Source of the DNA: Doryteuthis pealeii
Lineage: Eukaryota; Mollusca; Cephalopoda; Myopsida; Loliginidae
Length of the DNA: 64,000 nucleotides
Direction of reading: 5' to 3'
Assembly (NCBI GenBank): GCA_023376005.1
Contig: CM042145.1
Coordinates: 92,203,725 to 92,267,724 of the forward strand
Numbering within the stretch: the first letter of the stretch is position 1; the number at the start of each line of letters is the position of its first letter. A program made the position numbers and the translations under genes. Shown piece after piece: positions 63,713 to 64,000 of the stretch. Below the pieces are notes generated by a model that was not told where the DNA came from, searched no databases, and saw nothing but the letters and a program-made list of their open reading frames with translations.

Positions 63713-63845
63713 TTGACGTGAAGCCTAATTTGTGTGACTATTTTTTAGACAACAAGCGCTTCCATTAATAGTTAATATATGTGATAATTTAGTCTAAAGC
63801 TATGATGACATGGCAATAAAGAAAGTCACCAAGTGTATATTAACC

Positions 63846-64000
63846 CAACCCCTCCAGCCACAGACAGGATATGACAAGGTTGATTTTTAAGTGGAGTAAA
63901 GCTGGTTTTAAACTCAGAGTTGTCCTTGTCCTTCTCCTAGACCAGTTGCATTACCAAGGCTAAAGAACCAAGTCTGCCCTCCTGTTTACCCATAGCTGGG
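63846..64000 (-). repeat. SINE family B copy, running off the window
   Basis: CCCAACCCCTCCAGCCACAG, AAACTCAGAGTTGTCCTTGT and GTTTACCCATAGCTGG. The head lies beyond the window. Confidence 0.8.

Overview
The window is a transposon-rich, AT-rich stretch of an animal nuclear genome. Two split protein genes lie on the minus strand. All introns that could be placed have GT..AG ends, and the exons are 35-231 bp long and separated by introns of up to about 17 kb. The two proteins are highly conserved across animals. The single AP-3 mu-type gene, the many tRNA-derived SINEs and the abundant small palindromic DNA transposons fit an invertebrate. I cannot name the phylum from the sequence alone.

Layout. 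(1) 2793-41749, minus: the AP-3 adaptor complex mu subunit gene (AP3M). Twelve coding exons join in frame to 397 codons from the ATG at 41749. The expected last exon, about 21 residues in human AP3M1, is not in the window and must lie below coordinate 1. (2) 41750-56297: a gene-free interval holding a non-LTR retrotransposon fragment split by a MITE, several solo LTR-like sequences, SINEs and palindromic MITEs. (3) 56298-62902, minus: TAF12, the histone-fold TFIID/SAGA subunit. Four coding exons give a complete 157-residue protein. (4) 62903-64000: upstream flank of TAF12 with a truncated MITE and SINE copies.

Nearly everything else is repeats. I recognise at least six tRNA-like or SINE-like families (called A to F here). 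There are hAT-type elements with 8-bp target duplications, and one MITE family whose three full copies all carry perfect 6-bp target duplications. There is a mariner-type element with TA flanks and a transposase helix-turn-helix remnant, a roughly 90-bp tandem array whose unit is itself a hairpin, and a 2.9-kb foldback element. Several insertions are nested, so their relative ages can be read.

The two genes have no evident functional link: AP3M serves vesicle sorting and TAF12 serves transcription initiation. They are simply neighbours on the same strand, 14.5 kb apart. I found no prokaryote-type systems, CRISPR arrays, rRNA genes or intact tRNA genes, and no intact autonomous transposon.
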